From NCBI GenBank assembly GCA_030668905.1, contig DAOVEQ010000065.1, positions 1 through 6,148 on the forward strand: a stretch of 6,148 nucleotides of DNA, written 5' to 3'. Shown here piece after piece: positions 1 to 6,138 of the stretch (positions within the stretch are counted from its first letter, which is position 1; the number at the start of each line of letters is the position of its first letter). The DNA is from Thermococci archaeon (GTDB taxonomy: Archaea > Methanobacteriota_B > Thermococci > Methanofastidiosales > B48-G16). The notes under the pieces were generated by a model. That model did no database searches, was not told where the DNA came from, and saw only the letters and a list, made by a program, of their open reading frames with translations. A program made the position numbers and the translations under genes.

Positions 1-252
1 ATCGTCGTTGCGGGAGACACAGATGTGATGATGGGAATGATTTCTATGGAACTTATACACAATGAGAATATTGACACAGTAGCTCTGGCTACAAGAGATG
101 CAGATTTTCTTCCTATCATAAACAAAGCTAAAGAATACGGAAAAGAAACAATAATAATAGGCATGGATCCAGGTTTCTCTGCTGCGTTGCAGAATGCAGC
201 GGATTACGTTGTAAAGATGGGAGAATCAAAAGATGAAGAACCTGAAGAGTAA
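1..252 (+). CDS. NYN-domain (LabA/DUF88-like) protein, 3' part
   Basis: This is the C-terminal 83 codons of a gene that begins left of the window; frame 1 is open from base 1 to the TAA at 250-252. The visible protein contains GDTDVMMGM followed by [12 protein letters not shown] and later [17 protein letters not shown]. This matches the C-terminal half of archaeal NYN-domain proteins of about 160 residues. The NYN fold belongs to the PIN-like nuclease superfamily, and the aspartates in GDTDV and TRDADF are the kind that bind metal in that family. Nuclease activity on RNA is a family-based inference, since the N-terminal acidic residue cannot be seen. The tail ([10 protein letters not shown]) is acidic and disordered-looking. 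Its last 20 bp overlap the start of the lipoprotein gene, which suggests cotranscription and possibly translational coupling. An ATG at 25 is in frame but would cut into the conserved fold, so I treat the gene as truncated by the edge. Confidence 0.85.
   Translation: MVVAGDTDVMMGMISMELIHNENIDTVALATRDADFLPIINKAKEYGKETIIIGMDPGFSAALQNAADYVVKMGESKDEEPEE
219..223 (+). promoter_or_regulatory. Shine-Dalgarno site for the lipoprotein gene
   Basis: GGGAG lies 9 nt upstream of the ATG at 233, inside the 3' end of the NYN gene. It supports translation of the lipoprotein from that overlapping ATG. Confidence 0.5.
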
Positions 253-1006
253 GTTGTTATGTATAGGGATCATACTTCTTTTTGTGATCTCTTTTGGGTG
301 CACGGAGAAAGAACAAAATGAAACTAATACACCGGCTCCCGAGACAACAAATCCTCTGGAGACAACTGTTGTACCTGATAATCCGCCTGTAGCAAAATTT
401 TCAATGTTTCCCGAAAATCCCAGAGACACTCAAAAAATCACGTTCAAAAACGAGAGTACAGAACCAGATGATGATCCTTTACGATTTGAATGGTACGTAG
501 ATGAAGAATATAACTGTGCGTGTTTTTCGATCAGTGAAAAACTTTCCGAAGGAGAACATACTGTTAAGATCGTTGCTAAGGATATTAATGGGAATGAAAA
601 CGAGTATGAATTAAAATTTTATGTATCGAAAACTTTTATAGAAGAGGATGTCTCGGAATTAGTTTTGAGAAAAGAAGAAGTGGGCATGTGGAATCTTGTT
701 ACAGACGAATATCTGGGAGAAAACTCTTACCATATAGTTCTTGAAAATGGTGAAAACAGAATAGAGTGTACAGTTGAGAAATATGATACAGTGGAGGACG
801 CGGAAAATAAGTTTAAAGAGTACTTCATCGGGGCATTCCCGTATCCGGCGATCGGGAACGAAACTACGTATGATATGGAAAACGATGTTATACATGTTAC
901 ATTCAGATACGGAAATCTTATCTGCAAGATATCGATAAATACTAATCTCGAGGATGCGATATTATACTCAAAGATCTGGGGGGCAAAGCTTAATCAGGTG
1001 GGATAG
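233..1006 (+). CDS. Lipoprotein with PKD-like domain
   Basis: A 257-residue exported protein. Residues 1-22 form a signal peptide (basic KNLKSK, then a hydrophobic core [15 protein letters not shown]), followed by Cys23 in SFGC-TEK, a lipobox-like site. The protein is therefore probably lipid-anchored on the outer face of the membrane; the -3 residue is Ser rather than the usual Leu, so the lipobox is imperfect. Residues 24-50 are a Thr/Pro/Glu linker. Residues about 51-132 ([13 protein letters not shown] ... [15 protein letters not shown]) have the layout of a PKD/Ig-like beta-sandwich, a domain of archaeal surface proteins often used for binding. It carries an unusual CAC pair (Cys95 and Cys97). 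The C-terminal part (about 138-255) contains a DAENKF helix, IGNET and [12 protein letters not shown]. That pattern recalls small lipoprotein domains of unknown function, and I cannot name the family. The gene overlaps the NYN gene by 20 bp and the transglutaminase gene by 1 bp. Role unknown; it may act with the neighbouring secreted transglutaminase-like protein. Confidence 0.85.
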   Translation: MKNLKSKLLCIGIILLFVISFGCTEKEQNETNTPAPETTNPLETTVVPDNPPVAKFSMFPENPRDTQKITFKNESTEPDDDPLRFEWYVDEEYNCACFSISEKLSEGEHTVKIVAKDINGNENEYELKFYVSKTFIEEDVSELVLRKEEVGMWNLVTDEYLGENSYHIVLENGENRIECTVEKYDTVEDAENKFKEYFIGAFPYPAIGNETTYDMENDVIHVTFRYGNLICKISINTNLEDAILYSKIWGAKLNQVG

Positions 1007-1992
1007 TGCGATATTTTTTAATTTTCTTATTATTTTTACTTCTTTTTCCTCTTCAGGGAGCATTAATTAAAAATAACGCATATGAATGTGATCTAACGAT
1101 ACTCTGGAACTCTGACAGAAAAGTTGAGTCTTTGGAGATTTATGTGCCGATACCGGAGGATACAGATTCGCAGATGATAGAGATTGTAAGTATGCCTGAA
1201 TGCAGAATAGAAAATGGAGCTTTCAAGTTTATCTTTGAGGATACGGATTCTGTTCGTATAGATATAAATTTTAGAGTACAGACTTATACGCAAGTTCAGG
1301 AAATAGTTTGTCACGGTAGAAAAGAGATAGAAGACAGTTACGATCTTATAGATTACAAAAATCCTGAGATCATAGCAAAAGCGAACGAGATTACAAAAGA
1401 TTGCGAGAACGATCAGGAAAAAGTGAAAAAAATATTTAATTTTGTCCAAGATCTAAATTATGAATATAACGGAGAAGAAAACTCTGCATCATGGGCTTTG
1501 AAAAATATGAGAGGAGACTGTACAGAGTTTTCATTTCTTTTTATTGCATTATGCAAAGCTTCGGGGATAGAAGCGAGACCTGTCTGGGGCTGGCTTCCAA
1601 GGGATGATTCCAAAGTATCTCACTCATGGGCAGAGTTTTATCTCGGTGAATGGTACTCTGTTGATCCCACAGAAAAGAATCTTCATGTTTTTGAGCCCCA
1701 CATTACATTCAATAGAGGTTTTATAGAAGCAAAGGAGAATAAATCTATGGATGCCTTTGCTTACTACACTTTCAGAGGGGACCCTCCTAATACCTATATG
1801 AAAACAGAACTTAAATTGAAGGAAATCCCTCATTGGACAGAAAAAAAAGCCAATTATCTGAAGTTTTCTTGCGATGGTACTGCATATACCGAGGTTTCAG
1901 AATCCAGTGCTTTTTTTAGAGTTTTTCCGAGTTCGCTGTGCTTTTTAATCTTCGCTCTTCCTTTTTTATTCACATGTGCTGTGATAAAGTAG
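1006..1992 (+). CDS. Exported transglutaminase-like protein
   Basis: A 328-residue protein starting at GTG 1006, whose G is the last base of the preceding TAG. AGGTGG at 996-1001 precedes it by 4 nt. Residues 1-19 are a signal sequence ending near LQGA. Residues about 20-110 look like a beta-rich Ig-like region. Residues about 118-225 form a transglutaminase core: helix ANEITKDCENDQEKVKKIFNFV, then GDCTEFSFLFIALCKASGIEARPVWGW with nucleophile Cys172, HSWAEFY with His206, and WYSVDPT with Asp220. The triad is complete, so activity as a thiol peptidase, amidase or crosslinking enzyme on the cell surface is plausible, but the substrate is unknown. Residues about 304-326 are strongly hydrophobic and could anchor the protein. 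That tail is encoded in the 139 bp that overlap, antisense, the 3' end of the PIN-ATPase gene, so it may be a late extension. Confidence is high for the catalytic domain and lower for the function of the tail. Confidence 0.88.
   Translation: MRYFLIFLLFLLLFPLQGALIKNNAYECDLTILWNSDRKVESLEIYVPIPEDTDSQMIEIVSMPECRIENGAFKFIFEDTDSVRIDINFRVQTYTQVQEIVCHGRKEIEDSYDLIDYKNPEIIAKANEITKDCENDQEKVKKIFNFVQDLNYEYNGEENSASWALKNMRGDCTEFSFLFIALCKASGIEARPVWGWLPRDDSKVSHSWAEFYLGEWYSVDPTEKNLHVFEPHITFNRGFIEAKENKSMDAFAYYTFRGDPPNTYMKTELKLKEIPHWTEKKANYLKFSCDGTAYTEVSESSAFFRVFPSSLCFLIFALPFLFTCAVIK
1841..1848 (-). terminator. Probable oligo-T terminator of the minus-strand operon
   Basis: Eight A residues on the + strand read as TTTTTTTT on the - strand, beginning 5 nt after the TAA (1856-1854) of the PIN-ATPase gene. 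Archaeal transcription termination commonly uses T tracts without a hairpin, so the position fits the end of the six-gene transcript. The tract is also coding sequence (EKKA) of the convergent transglutaminase gene. No hairpin is evident. Confidence 0.5.
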
Positions 1993-3608
1993 GAAGAACC
2001 TAAATAAAAGTCTAACATCTCTTCTCTTAGCGGAGTTTCAAGAGTATAATAATCTTTTGTCATTTTTACTGTTACAGAAATATTTTCCGTTTCTTTCTCT
2101 CTCACGTCTATGGAAATACCGAGCTTTTTCTCTAACATTTCAATGTTTTTTCCCTTTCTTCCTATTATTCTCGGGATATCCCTGGAATCCATATATATAA
2201 CAGCTTTTCTTTCATTGATCATCTCTACATTAAAATCTCCTCTGGTAATTTTTTTCAGTTCGTGGGCGATATTCCTCGGAGGTTTTATACTTCTCTTTCT
2301 TGCAGGCATGACCACTACTTGTTCGCCATAACTGTATATCTCGTATTCAAGGGTGTTTTTCTCGAAATCTTTTACCTCTATGACGGGTCTGGTCAGATCA
2401 GCTTCTGTCATCCCATAGGGTACTTTTACAGTATATCCCAATGAAAAAACCTGTCCTATCTCTCCTTTATCTATATAGATTATAGTATCTATTATCTGCG
2501 GGATTATCCCTAACTCTATCCTTCCTATAAATCTCTGAATTGCGTCTATAGTTTTGCTGGCATGCACGACACCCACCATCCCCACTCCTGCTAATCTCAT
2601 ATCGGTAAATATCAAAAAATCACTTGTTTTTCTCATTTCATCGAATATGGTAAAATCAGGGCGAACTAAAAGTAAAACATCCGCGGTCTTTTCCATGCTT
2701 CCGTCCAAAGACGTATACTGCGTTATTTCTGGAGATACCTGCAAGTCCCTAGGTTTTTCCATTGTCTTTACTATTTTTTCCTGATCTTTGTAATGCTCTG
2801 CCAGTGCCTGGACAAATGTAGATTTCCCGGCACCTGGACTTCCGGCTATCAAAATTCCCTCCGCATCCTCCAATCTTTTTTTTAGTTTATCGGAGATGTT
2901 GTATTCTTCCAATGGGACTTTTCTTACGGGTTTCACCGCGGTAATCTCAAGTCTGTCTGAAAAAGGCGGTTTTGTAATGGCTATCCTGTATTCTCTCAAC
3001 TGCACTATAACAGCACCCTGCTCATCTAATTCTATAAAACAGTCTCTTTCTCTTTTTGCTCTCTCTATTATATCTATAGAAATCTCGTTCAACTCATCTT
3101 CATTCAGTATTCTATCTTTTTTTTCAAAAAGAACATTTTTTGGAGTGCCTCTCTTTACTATTACTTTTACTCCATCTTTTAAATGAACTGACATTGTTTC
3201 TTCATCGAAAAAGTCCTCTATACTCATCCTCATATCTTTTTTACTCGAGATGTATCTTACCGGGATTCCCTTTATCTCGGCAATTGTTTTTTGAGTCATG
3301 TCTCCCGTTATTAAAATAGCGTTATTATCGTATGCAGAAGCTCTTATTATATCGTCCACATCCTTTAATCTGGTTACAGGTGGTCTCTCCCCTACAAATT
3401 CTATACCTATGTTTCCTTCTTCACAGAATTTTCTTAATTTTCTCAGTTCTTCTAACCCTGATTCTCCAGTAGTTTTACCAATTGCTGCCTGGTGCTCTAT
3501 CTCTGCTACCACTGCTTCATTTACCAAAATAGTTTTAACTTCATTCTCCAGGAGAAACCTCCTGAACCTTCCATCTATGATGACACTCGTATCTGGTAAA
3601 ACTCTCAT
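1854..3608 (-). CDS. PIN-ATPase-KH protein (PINA-like)
   Basis: A 584-residue multidomain protein. Residues 1-125 are a PIN nuclease-fold domain: LPDTSVIIDG with Asp6, VVAEIEH with Glu36, VDDIIR with Asp85/Asp86, and LITGD with Asp103 are the expected acidic metal-binding residues. Residues about 220-420 are a PilT/VirB11-type secretion-ATPase-like domain, with Walker A GSPGAGKST (256-264), Walker B-type TIFDE (Asp323, Glu324) and a His box GVVHAS (His349). Residues about 460-510 are a KH domain with GRKG in IIGRKGKNI (483-486). A basic C-terminal region (about 520-576) follows. This architecture is that of archaeal PINA, which in Sulfolobus was reported as a hexameric ATPase promoting Holliday-junction branch migration; orthology and function here are inferred. 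The ATG overlaps the TGA of the KaiC-like gene (ATGA), with GGGAG (3620-3616) 7 nt upstream. The 3' end overlaps the convergent transglutaminase gene by 139 bp. Confidence 0.93.
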   Translation of the reverse strand: MRVLPDTSVIIDGRFRRFLLENEVKTILVNEAVVAEIEHQAAIGKTTGESGLEELRKLRKFCEEGNIGIEFVGERPPVTRLKDVDDIIRASAYDNNAILITGDMTQKTIAEIKGIPVRYISSKKDMRMSIEDFFDEETMSVHLKDGVKVIVKRGTPKNVLFEKKDRILNEDELNEISIDIIERAKRERDCFIELDEQGAVIVQLREYRIAITKPPFSDRLEITAVKPVRKVPLEEYNISDKLKKRLEDAEGILIAGSPGAGKSTFVQALAEHYKDQEKIVKTMEKPRDLQVSPEITQYTSLDGSMEKTADVLLLVRPDFTIFDEMRKTSDFLIFTDMRLAGVGMVGVVHASKTIDAIQRFIGRIELGIIPQIIDTIIYIDKGEIGQVFSLGYTVKVPYGMTEADLTRPVIEVKDFEKNTLEYEIYSYGEQVVVMPARKRSIKPPRNIAHELKKITRGDFNVEMINERKAVIYMDSRDIPRIIGRKGKNIEMLEKKLGISIDVREKETENISVTVKMTKDYYTLETPLREEMLDFYLGSSYFITAHVNKKGRAKIKKHSELGKTLKKALDSETSVYAVPSQENFR

Positions 3609-4324
3609 AGTAACTCTCCCTTAACATCTATATTTATACCGTTTTCGCCAATATAAAAAGGATATCTCCTCACTTTATGTTTCGTTTCTCTCATCTTTCT
3701 TATGAATATACTCCTCCTGCATTCCCGCATCCTTAACCTGGATTCTATCTCCTCCAAGTTCAGCATGATAAGACCTCTCGCTATAAACTCCTCGATTCCG
3801 AATCTGCTGAATCTATTTTCATCCCGTGTTTCACTGACTATGATAGATGTGCAACTGATCTCATTCAGGATCCTCCCTATTTTATGGATCTTAGATCTTA
3901 TATTCTCCTCTTTATCGAATAGTGGTGGTAGAGAGTCCAATACCAGTCTTTTTGCTTTTATTTCCAGGCATATATCATAGATCTTGTTCAAAAGATCTTC
4001 TATATCCAGGTCTTCTACAAAATATTTTTCTGTCGGTGGAAGACCGACCCTTGCAGAGGCATCTAGAATTACAAGTTTTTTCCGATCTTCGTATTTTTTT
4101 AAGTTCCATGAAAATCTTTTTGCCTCTCTTCGAAGTTCTTCGGGCTTTTCCTCTAAAGTTATATATATCCCGCTTTCTCCGAGTTCCAGACCTTTATAGA
4201 TATACTGTAAACAAAATAGAGTTTTTCCAGTTCCGGGTGTGCCGGATACCAATATGGTTGATTTTTCCGGAAATCCGCCCTCTATAAGCTCATCCAATCC
4301 ATTTATTCCTGTTTTTATCCTCAT
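3605..4324 (-). CDS. KaiC/RAD55-type single-domain ATPase
   Basis: A 239-residue RecA-superfamily ATPase of the KaiC/GvpD/RAD55 group. The N-terminus MRIKTGINGLDELIEGGFP is the standard opening of the family. Walker A is GTPGTGKT (28-35), the paired glutamates are in ITLEEKPEEL (Glu58/Glu59), and Walker B is RLVLDSLPP (Asp130). The C-terminal RKMRETKHKVRRYPFYI followed by GENGINI matches the closing strands of KaiC domains. ATP binding and hydrolysis are therefore expected; the partner is unknown. I chose ATG 4324 because it gives the conserved N-terminus, has CAGGGTG just upstream (4336-4330), and lies 2 bp after the preceding stop. An in-frame start at 4375 would add 17 residues without family support and overlap the membrane gene by 49 bp. 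The 3' end overlaps the PIN-ATPase start by 4 bp. The role could be signalling with the membrane proteins, or recombination/repair as in RadA paralogues with the PINA-like protein. Confidence 0.9.
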   Translation of the reverse strand: MRIKTGINGLDELIEGGFPEKSTILVSGTPGTGKTLFCLQYIYKGLELGESGIYITLEEKPEELRREAKRFSWNLKKYEDRKKLVILDASARVGLPPTEKYFVEDLDIEDLLNKIYDICLEIKAKRLVLDSLPPLFDKEENIRSKIHKIGRILNEISCTSIIVSETRDENRFSRFGIEEFIARGLIMLNLEEIESRLRMRECRRSIFIRKMRETKHKVRRYPFYIGENGINIDVKGELL

Positions 4325-4326
4325 GG

Positions 4327-4629
4327 CTACACCCTGTATAAGATCGATAAAGCCACCAGAAGATATACTATACATCCGAAGATAAAAATGATCATCGCGA
4401 CCGTTATATATGCATCCTGTTTAATCTTCGAGCTCTCGATGTAGAGGGAGGATATGGAGGATATTATCGAAGCCAGAAAGAATACAGCAGAGATTATAAA
4501 GGCAACTCCTATCTTTACTGAAACTTCGCTGTTAAAGTTCAGAACAGCATAGCCTATACTTGCCATGCATGCCGCTAACATTATCGTAGAAATGTATATT
4601 ATTATCTTAGATACCTCATTCTTTTCCAT
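4327..4629 (-). CDS. Small membrane protein, 3 TM segments
   Basis: A 100-residue integral membrane protein of unknown family. Three hydrophobic segments are clear: about 8-30 (IIIYISTIMLAACMASIGYAV), 37-62 (VKIGVAFIISAVFFLASII) and 73-97 (AYITVAMIIFIFGCIVYLLVAL). The loops are short, and a small polar loop with ESSKIKQD sits between segments 2 and 3. No catalytic or ligand motif is visible. The ATG shares its A with the preceding TAA (a TAATG junction) and is preceded at 8 nt by a perfect GGAGGT. The gene sits between the 4-TM gene and the KaiC-like ATPase gene, so it probably works with one or both. Loss of most charged residues inside the segments argues for a structural or receptor role rather than transport, but this is a guess. 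Confidence 0.82.
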   Translation of the reverse strand: MEKNEVSKIIIYISTIMLAACMASIGYAVLNFNSEVSVKIGVAFIISAVFFLASIISSISSLYIESSKIKQDAYITVAMIIFIFGCIVYLLVALSILYRV

Positions 4630-5045
4630 TAGAATCTACCTCCGGATGTTATTGACATGAGATAAAAGAGATACCCCAAAACTTGAAATATGATGGTAAG
4701 ATAATACTCTGTTTCTCTTCCTTTTGTTTTTTCATGTCCGTAAGCTTTTTTAAAAGTTATATGTCCTGTATATAAGATTAAAGATAGTAAAGAAGCTGTG
4801 GACCTAGCTACCATCACGTAAGGCATGGGCTCGAGTTTCCATAGATTCGCGAATGTACCCGAAGCAGAGATGACAAAAACTATAAGAAGCATATACCCTA
4901 ATAATCCAAATATGTCGCCAACGGTAGTATACATCACTTTATTTTTATACTCCTTTTGAGTGTCTCTCAATATGTACGAAAAAAGTTCCACACTTAACAA
5001 AAACAAAATCACACTTCCTATTGCATAATCAACGAACTCATTCAA
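4629..5045 (-). CDS. Membrane protein, 4 TM segments, TTG start
   Basis: A 138-residue integral membrane protein that I cannot assign to a named family. Hydrophobic segments lie at about 6-26, 41-62, 75-95 and 114-131. Between segments 1 and 2 is a charged loop (RDTQKEYKNK) and between 3 and 4 another (FKKAYGHEKTKGRETE); these basic loops are probably cytoplasmic and could contact the KaiC-fold neighbours. The start is TTG at 5045, because AGGTGA (5056-5051) lies about 5 nt upstream, and the next in-frame ATG (codon 38) would remove the first segment. The first 8 bp overlap the end of the upstream P-loop gene. The last base overlaps the start of the 3-TM gene. Confidence is high that the gene is real and low on function. 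Confidence 0.82.
   Translation of the reverse strand: MNEFVDYAIGSVILFLLSVELFSYILRDTQKEYKNKVMYTTVGDIFGLLGYMLLIVFVISASGTFANLWKLEPMPYVMVARSTASLLSLILYTGHITFKKAYGHEKTKGRETEYYLTIIFQVLGYLFYLMSITSGGRF
4638..4643 (-). promoter_or_regulatory. Consensus Shine-Dalgarno for the 3-TM gene
   Basis: On the - strand this reads GGAGGT, 8 nt before the ATG at 4629. It is one of the strongest ribosome-binding sites in the window and lies inside the last codons of the 4-TM gene. Confidence 0.75.
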
Positions 5046-5601
5046 TTATCTCACCTTTCTTTATATGATATCTCTTTTTTTCAGAATCATGTTTCCTGTG
5101 ATAATAATACTCTATCTTTCGTTTATTATTAAGTTTTTCCAAAATTAAAGCGTCATCGAATAAGTGAAGGATCGATCTCTCTTCCTTTTCGTCATGCGCG
5201 CCCTGATGTAAAATGGAAATAACGTTTATTTGATTGGTCTTTGCACATGCCAGTAATTTTTGCAGGAATCTGTAGACAGGGGGTGATCCCAGGGTAAGTA
5301 TCAATGGAGTTAGAGAGTCTATTACAAGGTATTTGCCGTCAAACTCATCAATGGCAAGGGTGACCTCCTTGTAGATCTCGTCAAGATCGTAGGCACAGGT
5401 AGCATAATACTTTTGTTCCGATCTGCCTACCCTTTCAGAGTAGCAGTCCACGATTATACCCTTGTAATCTATTTCATCAGGGGGAATATCGACCGCAGCA
5501 TAAAGTACCCTATCATCTATATTTTTAAGCCAGAATTTAATAAGCTTTTTCAGCCAGAATCTCTTCCCTGTTCCTGGAGGTCCTAATATGAGTAAATTCA
5601 T
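5038..5601 (-). CDS. Short KaiC-like P-loop protein with degenerate Walker A
   Basis: A 187-residue RecA/KaiC-fold protein that starts almost directly at the P-loop strand (MNLLILGPPGTGKR) and lacks the usual GINGLDELL N-terminal piece. Walker A at residues 7-14 has Arg14 where the family has the Mg-binding Ser/Thr. Walker B is KYLVIDSLTPL (Asp95). At the place of the paired catalytic glutamates (LEEKPEEL in the downstream ATPase) it has VDIPPDEI, so the pair is not preserved. The C-terminal EYYYHRKHDSEKKRYHI followed by KKGEI resembles the closing KMRxTxH segment of KaiC domains. It may bind ATP but hydrolyse poorly or not at all; a regulatory or scaffold pseudo-ATPase is inferred. The start ATG 5601 lies 7 bp after the regulator's stop; a GGTGAT just before it is too close to be an ideal ribosome-binding site. 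The end overlaps the 4-TM gene by 8 bp. Confidence 0.85.
   Translation of the reverse strand: MNLLILGPPGTGKRFWLKKLIKFWLKNIDDRVLYAAVDIPPDEIDYKGIIVDCYSERVGRSEQKYYATCAYDLDEIYKEVTLAIDEFDGKYLVIDSLTPLILTLGSPPVYRFLQKLLACAKTNQINVISILHQGAHDEKEERSILHLFDDALILEKLNNKRKIEYYYHRKHDSEKKRYHIKKGEIIE
5051..5056 (-). promoter_or_regulatory. Shine-Dalgarno deciding the TTG start
   Basis: The - strand reads AGGTGA, a perfect match to part of the archaeal GGAGGTGATC complement, 5 nt before the TTG at 5045. It supports the rare TTG start for the 4-TM gene. Confidence 0.65.
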
Positions 5602-5608
5602 ATCACCA

Positions 5609-6022
5609 CTATAGTATCTCGAATGACTCTAATTTGAAATATTCAACATTTTTAACGCCCGGATATTTGAATTCATCTATTTTAAGATCCTTAGATGCCA
5701 TGACAACGAATATATTTTCTTCTGATTTAAAGATACTGACAATTCCTTCTTTTTTTGAGAGATCATTATATATATTCTCAACAACTTCTTTTGTGATCTT
5801 ATTCAGGACGTATTTCTCTATCTCTATGCTCAGTAAATAAATATCCGAACCTATTTTTTCGTAATCCAAAAGTATCGTATATTTTTTTATGACATCATCG
5901 AGTTTTTTCATCCTGTAGTGTATCGTAGTATCGGGTATGCCTAAAATTTTCGACATCTCTATAATACTCAGCCGGGAATTTTTTTTCAATAGTTTAATGA
6001 TCTCTTCGTCCTTTTCTTTCAT
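5609..6022 (-). CDS. Lrp/AsnC-family transcriptional regulator
   Basis: A 137-residue DNA-binding regulator. Residues 1-50 are a winged-helix domain typical of Lrp/AsnC: KDEEIIKLLKKNSRLSIIEMSKILGI is followed by the recognition helix region PDTTIHYRMKKLDDVIKKYT. Residues about 55-137 form the RAM/AsnC alpha-beta domain (LLSIEIEK, GIVSIFKSEENIFVVMASKD, VEYFKLESFEIL), which normally mediates oligomerisation and effector binding. The effector is unknown. I chose ATG 6022 because it gives the normal short N-terminus, and a TATA box centred 26 bp upstream predicts transcription beginning at or next to this ATG. The in-frame GTG at 6037 would lie upstream of that start point. As first gene of the operon, it probably regulates itself and the five genes behind it. 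Confidence 0.9.
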   Translation of the reverse strand: MKEKDEEIIKLLKKNSRLSIIEMSKILGIPDTTIHYRMKKLDDVIKKYTILLDYEKIGSDIYLLSIEIEKYVLNKITKEVVENIYNDLSKKEGIVSIFKSEENIFVVMASKDLKIDEFKYPGVKNVEYFKLESFEIL

Positions 6023-6044
6023 TACAAAAATATACACACATTAC

Positions 6045-6058
6045 TTTATAAACTTTTC
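6045..6058 (-). promoter_or_regulatory. BRE/TATA promoter of the minus-strand operon
   Basis: On the - strand the sequence CGAAAAG is followed directly by TTTATAAA (6052-6045). This fits an archaeal BRE plus TATA box. The box centre is about 26 bp from ATG 6022, so the mRNA is predicted to be leaderless or nearly so. Consistent with this, there is no Shine-Dalgarno before the regulator gene. Confidence 0.75.
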
Positions 6059-6061
6059 GCA
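6054..6061 (-). repeat. TGCGAAAA motif, promoter-proximal copy
   Basis: TGCGAAAA on the - strand overlaps the BRE. The same octamer occurs again 69 bp further upstream (6130-6123), within a dyad. This is a candidate operator half-site for the Lrp-type regulator. Confidence 0.4.
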
Positions 6062-6124
6062 AATTTCTCAATTTTTAAGTTGAAGTTTGTGATTTTCCCA
6101 AATTATAGTTTAGTTTTTAGAATT

Positions 6125-6138
6125 TTCGCACATGCGAA
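6125..6138. promoter_or_regulatory. Perfect dyad TTCGCA-CA-TGCGAA, candidate operator
   Basis: Two 6-bp arms, TTCGCA and TGCGAA, are exact inverted repeats around a 2-bp spacer. The dyad lies about 100 bp upstream of the regulator's ATG, in otherwise AT-rich DNA where such a GC-containing palindrome stands out. Binding by the adjacent Lrp/AsnC protein is inferred. It could instead belong to a gene beyond the right edge. Confidence 0.45.

Noticed and set aside
659..927. Two minus-strand open frames inside the lipoprotein gene
   Set aside because: They are antisense to a well-supported lipoprotein with signal peptide and PKD-like domain; no motif or start signal.
1093..1449. Minus-strand open frame of 118 codons
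   Set aside because: It lies fully antisense to the transglutaminase gene, has Phe/Tyr/Ile-rich low-complexity content expected of antisense AT-rich coding DNA, and shows no family motif.
3298..4287. Several plus-strand open frames of 70-120 codons opposite the two minus-strand ATPase genes
   Set aside because: They are Ser/Leu/Phe-rich antisense shadows of strongly conserved ATPase and PIN domains, with no ribosome-binding sites or motifs.
4325..4375. Upstream extension of the KaiC-like ATPase to an in-frame start at 4375
   Set aside because: The extra 17 residues do not match the family N-terminus and would overlap the 3-TM gene by 49 bp; ATG 4324 has a ribosome-binding site and the conserved opening.
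6023..6037. GTG start at 6037 for the Lrp-type regulator
   Set aside because: The TATA box predicts transcription starting near 6022, so the GTG would lie outside the mRNA; the added MYIFV is not typical of the family.
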